From Glaciihabitans sp. (lineage in GTDB: Bacteria > Actinomycetota > Actinomycetes > Actinomycetales > Microbacteriaceae), in the NCBI GenBank assembly GCA_025463785.1, contig JAODBD010000003.1:434001-498000 (forward strand): 64,000 nucleotides of DNA, given 5' to 3'. Positions 8,675 through 17,772 of the stretch are shown one piece after another; position 1 is the first letter of the stretch; each line of letters begins with the position of its first letter. The translations under genes and the position numbers were made by a program. The notes under the pieces are model-generated. The model was not told the origin of the DNA. It did no database searches and was given only the letters and a program-made list of their open reading frames with translations.

Positions 8675-10041
8675 TGAGTGAAATCCAGGACGAACGGAAG
8701 TCGGGCTTCCATCTCCGCGACCTCGGCAAAATGTTCGGCGGCGCGCAGTCAAGTGGACGCCAGGTGGGCATCCTCGGCGCGCTCGTCGTCATCGTCATCC
8801 TGTTCGAAATTCTCACCGGCGGGCTGACCCTCGATCCGGTCAACCTGATCAACCTGGTCAACCAGAACGCGTACGTCCTGATCCTCGCCATCGGGATGGT
8901 CATGGTGATCATCGCTGGCCACATCGACCTGTCGGTCGGATCGATCGCCGCCTTCATCGGCATCGTGGTAGCAACCGCGATGGTGAGTTGGCACTTCCCG
9001 CCGATCGCGGCATTCGCTCTCGGCATCGTCATTGGTGTCGTAATTGGCGCGTGGCAGGGATGGTGGGTCGCCTACGTCGGAGTACCCGCGTTCATCGTCA
9101 CGCTGGCGGGAATGCTCATATTCCGAGGTGCCAACCAATTCTTCGGCAACTCGAACACGATCACCGTCCCGAACGCGTTCACGATCATCGGCGGCGGATC
9201 GATTCCCGACTTCGGTCCGCAGTTCGGCTACAGCAATGGAACCCTGATCCTCGGACTCCTCGCCATCCTCGGCCTGGTCTGGCAGGAGATCCGCCAGCGG
9301 CGCACGCAAACGCTCATGGGCGCTGAGAAAGCCCCCGTGTGGGTCAGCGCAGTCAAGGTCATCATCCTCATCCTCGTGGTGGGTGGTGCGACCTACCTGT
9401 TCGCGACGGGTCGCCCGGGGACCAGCTTTCCTGTGTCGGGCATCATCCTCGGCGTCCTGGTGCTGATTTACTCCTTCGTCACCAGGAACACGACCTTCGG
9501 CCGCCACATCTACGCGGTCGGCGGAAACTGGCGTGCGGCGGAGTTGTCGGGCGTGAGGATCAAGCGGGTCAACTTCTTCGTCATGATGAACATGTCGGTT
9601 CTCGCCTCCGTTGCTGGCATGGTCGGCGTAGCGCGAGCGGGCGCATCGGGCCCGGGCGACGGTACCGGGTGGGAACTGGATGCCATCGCTGCCGTCTTCA
9701 TCGGTGGCGCTGCAGTCGCCGGTGGCATCGGCACCATCGTCGGTTCGATTATCGGTGGTCTGGTCATCGCCGTTCTTAACAACGGCCTGCAGCTGCTGAA
9801 CGTCACGATCGACCGGGTGCAGATCATCAAGGGCCTCGTCCTCCTCATCGCTGTCGGCATTGACGTCTATAGCAAACGGCAGGGTCGGCCCTCGATCATC
9901 GGGCTCCTGTTCAAGGACCGGTCAGGCGATTCGGGCGACGGACCGGTTCTGGCTACCGATCCACTCGACCGCCCGACTATCGCGCCGGACGGCGACAGTC
10001 CCGAGGCCTCTTCCCGCCCAAAATCCACTACGCCGAACTAA
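8674..10041 (+). CDS. mmsB: monosaccharide ABC importer permease (MmsB/XylH type)
   Basis: This 455-aa membrane protein has about ten hydrophobic segments and the BPD_transp_2 fold of ribose/xylose-type permeases. Recognisable pieces are the AGHIDLSVGS motif near residue 88 and the ELSGVRIKRVNF coupling region near 290. A long central insertion and a hydrophilic 50-residue C-terminal tail make it longer than RbsC (about 320 aa), which fits the MmsB/XylH subgroup. It is translationally coupled to the ATPase gene by a one-base overlap and precedes the binding-protein gene. Confidence 0.88.
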   Translation: MSEIQDERKSGFHLRDLGKMFGGAQSSGRQVGILGALVVIVILFEILTGGLTLDPVNLINLVNQNAYVLILAIGMVMVIIAGHIDLSVGSIAAFIGIVVATAMVSWHFPPIAAFALGIVIGVVIGAWQGWWVAYVGVPAFIVTLAGMLIFRGANQFFGNSNTITVPNAFTIIGGGSIPDFGPQFGYSNGTLILGLLAILGLVWQEIRQRRTQTLMGAEKAPVWVSAVKVIILILVVGGATYLFATGRPGTSFPVSGIILGVLVLIYSFVTRNTTFGRHIYAVGGNWRAAELSGVRIKRVNFFVMMNMSVLASVAGMVGVARAGASGPGDGTGWELDAIAAVFIGGAAVAGGIGTIVGSIIGGLVIAVLNNGLQLLNVTIDRVQIIKGLVLLIAVGIDVYSKRQGRPSIIGLLFKDRSGDSGDGPVLATDPLDRPTIAPDGDSPEASSRPKSTTPN

Positions 10042-10123
10042 TCACTACGGCGTAGCTCCCGGAAACGACGAATGTTTTCGGTCTCGATTGCACCACCACA
10101 ACAAACGAAGGAAGAAGTAGAAA

Positions 10124-11224
10124 ATGCGCAAAGTTGCGATCACTACGGTGGCTATTGCCGCCGTCGCGTTGATGGCCCTCGCGGGCTGCTCATCGCGCAA
10201 CACCACCGGGGGCACTACGGCCGCCGGCTTCAAGGCCGGATCCATCATCGGAGTCTCACTTCCGGACAAGACCTCGGAGAACTGGGTCCTGGCGGGCAAG
10301 CTCTTCACTGAAGCGATTACCAAGGCCGGCTTCAAGGCCGACGTGCAGTACGCGCCCTCGGCTAACACAGCAGCAGAGCAGGCGAGCCAGATCTCGACCA
10401 TGAACACCAAGGGTGCCAAGGTCCTGATCATCGGTGCGTTTGACGGCAAGCAGCTCGGCTCGCAGGTAGCGGCCGCTCACGCCAACGGCGCCAAGGTCAT
10501 CGCCTACGACCGCATCATCCAGGACTCGCCGAACGTCGACTACTACGTGGCATACGACAACGAGAAGGTTGGCGAACTCCAGGGCCAGGCGCTGCTTGAC
10601 GGAATGAAGGCGCGCTTCCCCACCGCGAAGACGTACAACGTCGAGCTGTTCTCGGGTGCGTCCACCGACCCGAACGCGGCCGTCTTCTTCAACGGTGCGA
10701 TGAAGATCCTGCAGCCGAAGATCGCTGACGGAACGCTCAAGGTCGTCTCGGGCCAGACCGCAATCGGCCAGACCCAGACCACGGGCTGGTTGGCCGCCAA
10801 TGCGCAGACCCGCATGGACACGTTGCTCACGAAGTACGGCAAGTCGCAGGTTCTGAACGGTGTGCTTTCGCCGAATGACACCCTGGCTCGCGCCATCATC
10901 ACCTCGATCCACAACGCCGGCAAGGACAAGCCAGTCCAGCCCGTCGTTACCGGGCAGGACTCCGAGGCAGCGTCGATTCCGCTCATCATGAGCGGTGTGC
11001 AGTACTCGACGATCAACAAGGACACGACGAAGCTCGTCGCCCAGGCCATCGCAATGGTCAAGGAGCTCGCCGCAGGCAAGAGCGCCTCGACCAACTCGGC
11101 TGCGACCGACAACGGTTCGGTAAAGGTTCCGACGTACTACCTCGCGCCGGAGCTGGTCACCAAGGCGAATGCCGCTGAGTCCTACAAGAACAATGCAACG
11201 CTCGAGCCGCTCACGCAGCAGTAA
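10124..11224 (+). CDS. chvE: sugar-binding lipoprotein of the importer (ChvE/XylF type)
   Basis: This 366-aa periplasmic-binding-protein-type receptor has a lipoprotein signal (MALAGC, lipidated Cys22) and a type I fold resembling ChvE and XylF. It captures the sugar outside the membrane for the MmsAB-like transporter. GGAAGAAG lies upstream of the ATG. The 82-bp gap to the permease gene and the strong hairpin after the stop are common for binding-protein genes that need higher expression. Family resemblance suggests xylose, glucose, galactose or arabinose as ligand. Nearby xylA and xylB make xylose plausible, but they lie 5 kb away on the other strand. Confidence 0.9.
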   Translation: MRKVAITTVAIAAVALMALAGCSSRNTTGGTTAAGFKAGSIIGVSLPDKTSENWVLAGKLFTEAITKAGFKADVQYAPSANTAAEQASQISTMNTKGAKVLIIGAFDGKQLGSQVAAAHANGAKVIAYDRIIQDSPNVDYYVAYDNEKVGELQGQALLDGMKARFPTAKTYNVELFSGASTDPNAAVFFNGAMKILQPKIADGTLKVVSGQTAIGQTQTTGWLAANAQTRMDTLLTKYGKSQVLNGVLSPNDTLARAIITSIHNAGKDKPVQPVVTGQDSEAASIPLIMSGVQYSTINKDTTKLVAQAIAMVKELAAGKSASTNSAATDNGSVKVPTYYLAPELVTKANAAESYKNNATLEPLTQQ

Positions 11225-11265
11225 CGAGTCAGATCGCTAACGGCGCTTCGGCGTCACCACCACGG

Positions 11266-11296
11266 GAAGGCCGGGCGTAACTGCCCGGCCTTCTTC
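11266..11296 (+). terminator. rho-independent-like terminator of the sugar importer operon
   Basis: GAAGGCCGGGC (11266-11276) and its exact complement GCCCGGCCTTC (11283-11293) form an 11-bp stem with a six-base loop, about 40 bases after the binding-protein stop. Only a weak T-tract follows. Confidence 0.8.
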
Positions 11297-11473
11297 GCGT
11301 GTCGAAGCTCGCACTGCGCGACTTCGCCCGCGAAGTGCGGGGGAAACAGGCGTACTACGGCCTCGCCGGCGGTCTCTGGATTCGCGGCTCCTGTAGCCAT
11401 CCCACAAGGTTTCGGATAATCTCGTGTCCGTTCACGACAGCGCAAACGGCGCTTGGACCGGCAGGCTTGGCCT

Positions 11474-12100
11474 ATGACGTTTCCTCGACTGACCTTGTCC
11501 GACCTTGCCAGGATCGCCACCTTCGCCGCGATCATCGCCGTGCTTGGCCTTCCCGGTGCGATCCAGGTTGCCGGCGGCGCCGTGCCGATCACCCTCCAGA
11601 CGCTGGGGGTGATGCTCGCCGGAACCATCCTCGGCTGGAGGCGGGCGCCCATCGCGATTCTTATCGTTCTGATCCTCGTTGCGGCGGGGCTCCCGTTGCT
11701 CTCTGGTGGCCGCGGCGGTTTCGGGGTCTTCCTCGGCCCCTCGGCCGGGTACCTGATCGGATGGGTATTCGGCGCCGCCGTGATCGGTCTGATCGCCCGC
11801 AGCCCGAGGCGGGCACGACCGAGCTGGTGGCGCGTGGCGCTCGGCAGCGTTGTCGGCGGCATCGTCGTCGTGTACGCGGTCGGCATCCCGGTGCAGTCGC
11901 TGGTTACCGGGGTTCCGCTCGGGACCACCGCTCTGCTCAGCCTGGTTTTCGTGCCGGGAGACCTGGTCAAAGTCGTGCTCACCACCCTCCTCACGGTTGC
12001 GGTCTGGCGGAGTTACCCGAGGGCATTCGATGCCGGTCGATCCGACCGTTCTCCACGGGATGCGACATCGACCAACACGACCGAACTAGCCGGAGAATAG
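11474..12100 (+). CDS. bioY: biotin transporter S component BioY
   Basis: This 208-aa membrane protein has six predicted hydrophobic segments and BioY-family features: the GAIQVAGGAVPITLQTLGVM segment near residue 29, and a GRGGFGVFLGPSAGYLIGW segment near 78. It binds biotin in the membrane and works with the ECF module (bioM, bioN) encoded 2.5 kb downstream in the same run of genes. I prefer the ATG at 11474; an upstream in-frame TTG at 11453 would add seven residues without a ribosome site. A GATAAT box at 11415-11420 is a possible -10 element. The gene opens a six-gene, tightly spaced operon. Confidence 0.93.
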   Translation: MTFPRLTLSDLARIATFAAIIAVLGLPGAIQVAGGAVPITLQTLGVMLAGTILGWRRAPIAILIVLILVAAGLPLLSGGRGGFGVFLGPSAGYLIGWVFGAAVIGLIARSPRRARPSWWRVALGSVVGGIVVVYAVGIPVQSLVTGVPLGTTALLSLVFVPGDLVKVVLTTLLTVAVWRSYPRAFDAGRSDRSPRDATSTNTTELAGE

Positions 12101-12106
12101 CCCGCC

Positions 12107-13447
12107 GTGGTTGCGGGTGCCTCGGTTCTCGAGATGGCCAGCCGTCGGAGCGGGGTGCCGGCCATCACCACCGAACACCGATCGATCAGTTACGGTCAGC
12201 TGGCGGCGCGGATCGCGCGAGCCCCGATGGCCCCGGTCGCGGCACAAACCCGTCGCGGCGAGGTCACGGCCATCTCGCTCTCAGATCCGATTGCGGTCGT
12301 CACGGCGGTTCTCGCGGTGGAACTGGCGGGTGGGATTCCGCTCGTCTGCGACTCTCGCTGGAGCGCCGAGCACGCGACGGCGTTGGTCGCTGAGCTCGGC
12401 ATGGGCAATGAAACGTTGTCGCCCGAGTTCGCGTTCGTGAGCTTTACTTCGGGCAGCACCGGTCGTCCTCGTGCCGTCGTGCGGAGTCGAAGATCGTGGG
12501 TCGATTCGTTTGGCCCCCTCGCAGACCTACTGGGACTCAGCGCCGACGACAACCTGCTCGTCCCAGGGCCGCTCGTGAGCTCGCTCTCGATGTTCGGGGT
12601 GCTCCACGGGCTCTGGGCCGGATGTCGCGTGCTCGTCCCGGCCTCGGGCGGCGACGCTGCCCTGTGCCGCCTGCTTGCCGACGCCACCGTCGTGCACGCG
12701 ACGCCAACGGCATTCCGGCGCATTCTCGATCTGATCGACGGTGGGGCAGAACATCGAGTTCGGGTCGCTCTGATCGGCGGCGCCGCGCTGTCGTCGGTCG
12801 ACCGGATTCGGGCAGCCGACCACGGCATCCAGCAGGTCCTCAGCTACTACGGCGCATCGGAGCTCTCCTTCGTTGCGATCGATTTGGATGGGTTGGGCTT
12901 TCGCGCGTTTCCGGGTGTCGAGCTGCGAATCGTGGCGCAGGATGATCCCGATCTCGGGCGAGTAGACGTGCGCTCTCCCTATCTCTCCGGCGGATACCTC
13001 GGCGGTGCGATCGGACCATTCGAACGGGATGTCGAGGGCTGGGCGACGGTGGGCGACCTCGCCACGGTCCCGGATCCAGCCGGGGAGCAGACCCTCGAAC
13101 TGCGCGGAAGGGGTGACGGTGCGATCCTGACCGCCGGGGCAACGGTTGTGCCGGAGGACGTTGAGCTGGTCCTCCGGACGCTTCCGGGAATTCGGGAGGC
13201 GGTCGTGTTCGGCCTTCCGCATCCCCGACTCGGCGCCATGGTCTGCGCGGCGGTCGAGACGACTGACGACGTGGGATCGGCGGAGCGCGCGCACTGGCAG
13301 CGCGTCTGTCGGGAGCATCTCACGGCGGCGCAGTCCCCACGTCGCTGGTTCGCCACGGCGACGCTTCCGCGCACCGCGAGTGGCAAGCCAGCTCGGGCCC
13401 AGACCATCGGCGCCGTGATCCGGGATGAGCTGCGACGCCTTGGCTGA
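12107..13447 (+). CDS. AMP-binding acyl-CoA ligase in the biotin operon
   Basis: This 446-aa ANL-superfamily enzyme carries the expected adenylation motifs: the phosphate-binding loop FTSGSTGRPRAVV near residue 109, YYGASELS near 247, GDLATV near 311, the hinge GRGDGAILTAG near 330, and a C-terminal SGKPAR with the likely catalytic lysine near 429. It is shorter than usual (500 aa or more) because the N-terminal region is reduced. It should activate a carboxylic acid as acyl-AMP and acyl-CoA. The start lies six bases after the bioY stop. The neighbourhood suggests a role in making or salvaging a biotin precursor such as a pimelate-like acid, but this is inference; a general fatty-acid substrate remains possible. 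Confidence 0.85.
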   Translation: MVAGASVLEMASRRSGVPAITTEHRSISYGQLAARIARAPMAPVAAQTRRGEVTAISLSDPIAVVTAVLAVELAGGIPLVCDSRWSAEHATALVAELGMGNETLSPEFAFVSFTSGSTGRPRAVVRSRRSWVDSFGPLADLLGLSADDNLLVPGPLVSSLSMFGVLHGLWAGCRVLVPASGGDAALCRLLADATVVHATPTAFRRILDLIDGGAEHRVRVALIGGAALSSVDRIRAADHGIQQVLSYYGASELSFVAIDLDGLGFRAFPGVELRIVAQDDPDLGRVDVRSPYLSGGYLGGAIGPFERDVEGWATVGDLATVPDPAGEQTLELRGRGDGAILTAGATVVPEDVELVLRTLPGIREAVVFGLPHPRLGAMVCAAVETTDDVGSAERAHWQRVCREHLTAAQSPRRWFATATLPRTASGKPARAQTIGAVIRDELRRLG

Positions 13448-14597
13448 GTCGAACGCAGAGACCGCCGTCATCGTCGCGGCCAGGCGGACTCCCATCACGG
13501 CCGCGCACCAGAGGCTCCGGGGAGTGAGCGTTTCCGAACTCGCGGCAACAGCGCTTCGGGCAACCGCAGACGACGCAGGCGCGCTCGTCGGTGGAGCAGA
13601 CGGCCTGGGAGATGTGGTGCTGGGCAACTGCATGGGCCCGGGCGGCAATATTGCACGCGTGGCCGCACTGGCCGCCGGCTTCGGCGAGCGGGTCACAGGC
13701 ATGACCATCGATCGGCAGTGCGGCAGCGGTCTTGCCGCCATCCTGGTCGCGGCCCAGTCGGTTGCCGCCGGTGACTCCCGGCTGGTTCTCGCCGGGGGAG
13801 CCGAGAGCGCATCGACGGCGCCCCTGCGCATCGCACCCGAAGGCGTGGCCTACCAGCGCGCGGCGTTCGCGCCCACCGGCTTTCCCGACCCGGAGATGGG
13901 CCCCGCGGCCGAAGCGCTGGCCGACCTGCGTCAGGTCAGCAGGGAGCGTCAGGATGACTACGCGCTCAGAAGTCATCGGCTCGCACTGGAAGCCACTGAG
14001 CGCGGTCTCTTCGACGCCGAGATCACGCCCGCCGCCGGCCTCGCGCACGACGATGGTCCACGAGCGATATCGCGGGCCGTGCTCGCGCGCTTCGGCCCGG
14101 CGTTTGCGGAGTCCGGCTCGGTGACGGCCGGCAACTCCTGCCGAGTGAGTGACGGCGCGGCGGCGGTCGCCATCATCCCGGACCATCGGCGTCACGGCGC
14201 ACCGGGCCTCGCGCTGCGTTCGAGCGCGGTCATCGGATGCGATCCGGGCCTCCCGGGTCTCGGCCCCGTTCCCGCGGTGCACGCCGCTCTCGCCCGGGCA
14301 GGGATCACTCTTGACGACCTCGGTGCCATCGAGATCGTTGAGGCGTTCGCCGCGCAGGTGCTCGCAGTCACGGATGAGCTCGGTCTCGGTGGCAAGGGCG
14401 TCATCGATGACCGGTTGTGCGCGAATGGCGGAGCCCTCGCGCTCGGGCATCCCTGGGGGGCCAGCGGCGCGGTGACCGTGGTGAGACTGTTCTCGCGCCT
14501 GGTTCGGGCAGGAGCGCCGGCCGGCACCTTCGGGCTCGCGATGGTCGCAAGCGGCGGCGGCATGGGTCTCGCGGCCGTCTTTCAGGTGGTGCGCTGA
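13425..14597 (+). CDS. thiolase-like protein lacking the second catalytic cysteine
   Basis: This 390-aa protein is collinear with acetyl-CoA acetyltransferases. The nucleophile is present (DRQCGSG, Cys99) and so is the active-site His (LGHPWGASG, His342). The C-terminal loop, normally CxGGG with the proton-handling cysteine, reads MVASGGGMG, so that position is Ala375. Ordinary reversible thiolase chemistry needs this cysteine, so the enzyme may be slow, specialised, or a decarboxylating or transferase variant. It overlaps the ligase gene by 23 bases and the bioM gene by one base (TGATG), so all are translated together. A partnership with the ligase on a CoA-bound chain is likely; the product is unknown. 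Confidence 0.85.
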   Translation: MSCDALAESNAETAVIVAARRTPITAAHQRLRGVSVSELAATALRATADDAGALVGGADGLGDVVLGNCMGPGGNIARVAALAAGFGERVTGMTIDRQCGSGLAAILVAAQSVAAGDSRLVLAGGAESASTAPLRIAPEGVAYQRAAFAPTGFPDPEMGPAAEALADLRQVSRERQDDYALRSHRLALEATERGLFDAEITPAAGLAHDDGPRAISRAVLARFGPAFAESGSVTAGNSCRVSDGAAAVAIIPDHRRHGAPGLALRSSAVIGCDPGLPGLGPVPAVHAALARAGITLDDLGAIEIVEAFAAQVLAVTDELGLGGKGVIDDRLCANGGALALGHPWGASGAVTVVRLFSRLVRAGAPAGTFGLAMVASGGGMGLAAVFQVVR

Positions 14598-15271
14598 TGA
14601 TCGACATCCGCAGTGTCAGCGTCGAACGCGACGGGAAGCCCATCCTCGCGGAGGTCACGGCGCAGCTTGACCAGCGGCGCATCGCCGTCATCGGAGCCAA
14701 CGGCTCAGGCAAATCGACGTTCGCGAGACTCCTCAATGGGCTGGCAAGCCCCACCGTTGGCACGGTGACGATCGACGGGTTCGACCCGTCGCGTCAGGCG
14801 CGCGAAGTACGGGCGCGGGTCGGCTTCGTCTTCACCAATCCGGACGCCCAGATTGTGATGCCAACCGTGGGAGAGGATGTCGCGTTCTCGCTGCGAGGCA
14901 AAGGTCTCACGCGGTCAGAGATCAACGCAAGGACGAGCGAGGTCCTCCACGAGTACGGCCTGGCAGACTTCGTCGATCTGCCGGCCCACGACCTCTCGGG
15001 CGGTCAAAAGCAGCTGCTCGCGCTGTGCTCGGTGCTGGTGGCGCGCCCCAGCATCCTCGTGGCCGACGAACCGACCACCCTGTTGGATGCCCGAAATACG
15101 CGGCTGGTCGCGGACATCCTGATGGATCTCCCGCAGCAGCTGGTCGTGGTTACGCATGATCTGGCACTGGCCGCGCGCTGCGATGTCGCACTGCTCTTCG
15201 ATGGCGGGCGCCTGCTTCAGCATGGCGACCCTGCTGCGGCCATCGATCGCTACGAGCGGGAGCTCGTCTGA
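14597..15271 (+). CDS. bioM: ECF transporter ATPase BioM
   Basis: This 224-aa single-domain ABC ATPase has Walker A GANGSGKST near residue 35, a Q-loop in the ECF-type form FTNPDAQIV near 77, signature LSGGQKQLL near 133, Walker B ILVADEPT near 152 and the switch histidine VVTHD near 184. Cobalt/biotin-type ECF ATPases have this architecture. The ATG overlaps the thiolase stop by one base, and its own stop overlaps the bioN start by one base. It drives biotin uptake with BioN and BioY at the membrane. Confidence 0.92.
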   Translation: MIDIRSVSVERDGKPILAEVTAQLDQRRIAVIGANGSGKSTFARLLNGLASPTVGTVTIDGFDPSRQAREVRARVGFVFTNPDAQIVMPTVGEDVAFSLRGKGLTRSEINARTSEVLHEYGLADFVDLPAHDLSGGQKQLLALCSVLVARPSILVADEPTTLLDARNTRLVADILMDLPQQLVVVTHDLALAARCDVALLFDGGRLLQHGDPAAAIDRYERELV

Positions 15272-15897
15272 TGAAGGCGGGACGGGGCGGTCGTCTCAGC
15301 AGGCTGACGGGGCTCTACGTTCCCGGGCGGAGCATCCTGCACCGGGCGCCCGCGTCGGTTAAAGTCGTGGGCCTGCTCTGCGTCACCCTCGCCGCGAGCG
15401 TTCCGCCACCGAACTGGTGGCTCCTGTGCTCGCTCGGTGGACTGGTGCTGGGGATGTTTCTCGTCACGCGGCTGGCCGGGCGGTTGGTCATCCAGTTGTG
15501 GGCGATGCGCTGGATGCTCGTGGTCGTCCTCATCCCGCAGCTGGTATTTCTCGCCTGGCCCGTCGCCGTCGCGACCACGGGGCGCATCGTGATCGCGATC
15601 ACGGCGGCCAGTCTCGTAACGCTGACGACGCGCACGAGCGAACTGCTCTCCGTGTTCGAGCGTGCACTCATGCCGTTGCGGTGGATGGGCGTGAATCCGG
15701 TGCGGGTGAGCCTGGTTCTCGCGATGACGATTCGCACGGTTCCCGTCATTGCAGACAGGGCGGAGCAGGTGCGAGAGGCACAGCAGGCTCGCGGTCGGTA
15801 CAGCCTGCGAGCGTTCGTTGTACCGTTGTTGGTCGGTTCCATTCGCCACGCCGACGAGCTCGCCGATGCGCTCGCCGCTCGCGGGGTCGAAGACTAG
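15271..15897 (+). CDS. bioN: ECF transporter transmembrane (T) component BioN
   Basis: This 208-aa CbiQ/EcfT-family membrane protein has about four to five hydrophobic helices followed by the cytoplasmic coupling region. The Ala-Arg-Gly signatures typical of T components are seen as REAQQARGRY near residue 169 and DALAARG near 200. It connects BioM to the S component BioY. It is coupled to bioM through a one-base overlap (TGATG) and is followed two bases later by the zinc-finger gene. Confidence 0.92.
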   Translation: MKAGRGGRLSRLTGLYVPGRSILHRAPASVKVVGLLCVTLAASVPPPNWWLLCSLGGLVLGMFLVTRLAGRLVIQLWAMRWMLVVVLIPQLVFLAWPVAVATTGRIVIAITAASLVTLTTRTSELLSVFERALMPLRWMGVNPVRVSLVLAMTIRTVPVIADRAEQVREAQQARGRYSLRAFVVPLLVGSIRHADELADALAARGVED

Positions 15898-15899
15898 GG

Positions 15900-16229
15900 G
15901 TGCCAGTGAAGGTGTACGGCAGGACCATCGACGCAGCCACCCGATGCGTGCACTACGGCACTTCGAAGGACGTCATTGCCATCCGCTTTCGCTGCTGTGA
16001 TCGGTACTATCCCTGTTTCGAGTGCCATCGGGAAGATGCGACGCACGCGGCTGAGCGGTGGCCCGAGATCGAATGGGACCAGAAAGCCATCCTGTGCGGC
16101 ATCTGCACGCGCGAGCTCACCATCGCCGAATACCGCGGCGTTTCGCGCTGCCCGAGTTGCGACGCAGAGTTCAACGAAAACTGCGCACTCCACGCGCACC
16201 TCTATTTCGAGGTCGCGCCCTCGGCTTAG
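15900..16229 (+). CDS. CHY-type zinc-finger protein
   Basis: This small 109-aa protein is rich in Cys and His pairs ([28 protein letters not shown]), matching the CHY zinc-finger family, whose bacterial members have no clear function. GTG at 15900 begins two bases after the bioN stop; a second GTG at 15906 has AGGGG five bases before it and may be the true start. It appears to be the last gene of the biotin operon. Its stop overlaps the converging xylB stop by three to four bases, so no terminator separates the two transcripts. Its job in or near biotin uptake is unknown. Confidence 0.82.
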   Translation: MPVKVYGRTIDAATRCVHYGTSKDVIAIRFRCCDRYYPCFECHREDATHAAERWPEIEWDQKAILCGICTRELTIAEYRGVSRCPSCDAEFNENCALHAHLYFEVAPSA

Positions 16230-17665
16230 CGGGAGTATTGCTCCCGGATCGCGTATTGCTCGCGGATGAGGGGGCGCACATCGACTGCGGGCTCAGCGGT
16301 AACCGTGATCGGCCACGTCGGCCGCTCGCCGGTCAGCGCCCACGCCGCCTGAACCGCCGCGCCGAGCGCAACATACTCGGCGGGCTCGGGCACGACGACC
16401 GGCACGTCGAACACCTGAGCCGCGATCGCGCTGACCGCAGGGTTCTGCGCGGAGCCGCCAACGAGCAGCAGTCGGGATGCGGTGACCCCCTGCGCGAGGA
16501 CGGCGTCCAGTCCGTCGGCAAGACCGCACAGCATCCCCTCGATCGCGGCGCGCGCGAGGTTCTCGCGGGACGTGGATGCGAGGGTCAGCCCCGACAGCGT
16601 CGCCGTTGCGTTCGGCAGGTTGGGCGTTCGCTCACCCTCGAAGTACGGGTGGAGAACGGCGCCGCCCGCGCCCGGTTCCGCTTCGAGGGCGAGGGTACCG
16701 AGGGCGTCGTGATCGACTGCGAGCAGTCGGGCAATGGCGTCGAGGACGCGCGCAGCATTCAGGGTCGCGACCAGCGGCAGGTAGCCGCCTGCGGCATCCG
16801 CGAAGCCGGCGACCGTGCCGGTTACATCGCGTGACGGGGTGTCGGTGACGGCGAAAACCGTGCCGCTGGTGCCGATCGAGATGACGACGTCGCCCGTACT
16901 GGCGCCGAGCCCAAGCGCGGCGCCAGCGTTGTCCCCCGCCCCAGCCCCCACGAGCGTCTCTTTCGAAAACTCAGGAGATCCGTCGAGACGACCGGCGACA
17001 TCCCCCGGATTCAGTACCTTCGGCAGGATGATTCGCGACCGATCTCCTGAGTTTCCGAAAGGGCCACGGCGGAGGGCGCGGTCGACGAGGTCGTAGTCGT
17101 ACTCGTTCGTGACCGGGTTGAAGTACGAGGTGCCGCTCGCGTCGGAGCGGTCGGTGGTGAGTTCGGTGAGTATCGGGTTGTGCGGGCCGAAACCGCGCAG
17201 GCGCCAGGTCAGCCAGTCGTGGGGGAGCGCGACCGCGGCGACCCTTGCCGCGTTGGCGGGCTCGGCGTCGGCGAGCCAGCGCAGCTTCGTCAGCGTGAAG
17301 GACGCCACCGGCACCGACCCGGTGCGCTCGGCGAACTCCGCAGCACCTACCTCATCGATCAGGTCGAGGGCGGCCTGCGCCGAACGCGTGTCATTCCAGA
17401 GCAGGGCGTCGCGGATGACCCGGCCGCCTGCGTCGAGCGCGACCATCCCGTGCTGCTGGCCGCCGATCGAGACTGCGGCGACATCCGCCAGGCCACCGGC
17501 GTCCGCGATTGCCGCCAGCAGGGCATCCCACCAGAGGTCAGGGTCGACTTCCGTGCCCACGGGATGCGGCGCCCGCCCGGTGCGCACGATCGCGCCCGTC
17601 TCAATGTCGCGAACAACGACCTTGCAACTCTGCGTGGACGAGTCCACCCCAGCCACGAGCGTCAT
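16226..17665 (-). CDS. xylB: xylulokinase
   Basis: This 479-aa FGGY-family kinase phosphorylates D-xylulose to xylulose 5-phosphate, the entry to the pentose phosphate pathway. The ATP-binding fold opens with [10 protein letters not shown], where xylulokinases often read GxDxSTQS. The substrate-region QQHGMV is present near residue 75 and the catalytic aspartate lies in [11 protein letters not shown] near residue 240. AAAGGGG precedes the ATG. It follows xylA on the minus strand after a 107-bp gap holding a palindromic element, which may lower xylB expression relative to xylA. Its 3' end meets the plus-strand CHY gene. Confidence 0.93.
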   Translation of the reverse strand: MTLVAGVDSSTQSCKVVVRDIETGAIVRTGRAPHPVGTEVDPDLWWDALLAAIADAGGLADVAAVSIGGQQHGMVALDAGGRVIRDALLWNDTRSAQAALDLIDEVGAAEFAERTGSVPVASFTLTKLRWLADAEPANAARVAAVALPHDWLTWRLRGFGPHNPILTELTTDRSDASGTSYFNPVTNEYDYDLVDRALRRGPFGNSGDRSRIILPKVLNPGDVAGRLDGSPEFSKETLVGAGAGDNAGAALGLGASTGDVVISIGTSGTVFAVTDTPSRDVTGTVAGFADAAGGYLPLVATLNAARVLDAIARLLAVDHDALGTLALEAEPGAGGAVLHPYFEGERTPNLPNATATLSGLTLASTSRENLARAAIEGMLCGLADGLDAVLAQGVTASRLLLVGGSAQNPAVSAIAAQVFDVPVVVPEPAEYVALGAAVQAAWALTGERPTWPITVTAEPAVDVRPLIREQYAIREQYSR

Positions 17666-17685
17666 CGGTACCCCTTTCTACTTCC

Positions 17686-17746
17686 CCTGGGGGGCGTCAA
17701 ATCGACGTTCCCGACGGCGCTGAACGTTCATTTGCCGCCCCTCAGG
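17686..17746. repeat. imperfect 25-bp palindrome, family A copy 1
   Basis: Arms at 17686-17710 and 17722-17746 match at 21 of 25 positions around an 11-bp loop. The left arm shares GGGGCGTCAAATCGACGTTC, with one difference, with the perfect palindrome at 32529-32585. It sits between xylA and xylB, where an RNA hairpin could attenuate transcription or stabilise the xylA message. Confidence 0.75.
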
Positions 17747-17772
17747 GAAAGACGGACGGAGGAGACGGACGG

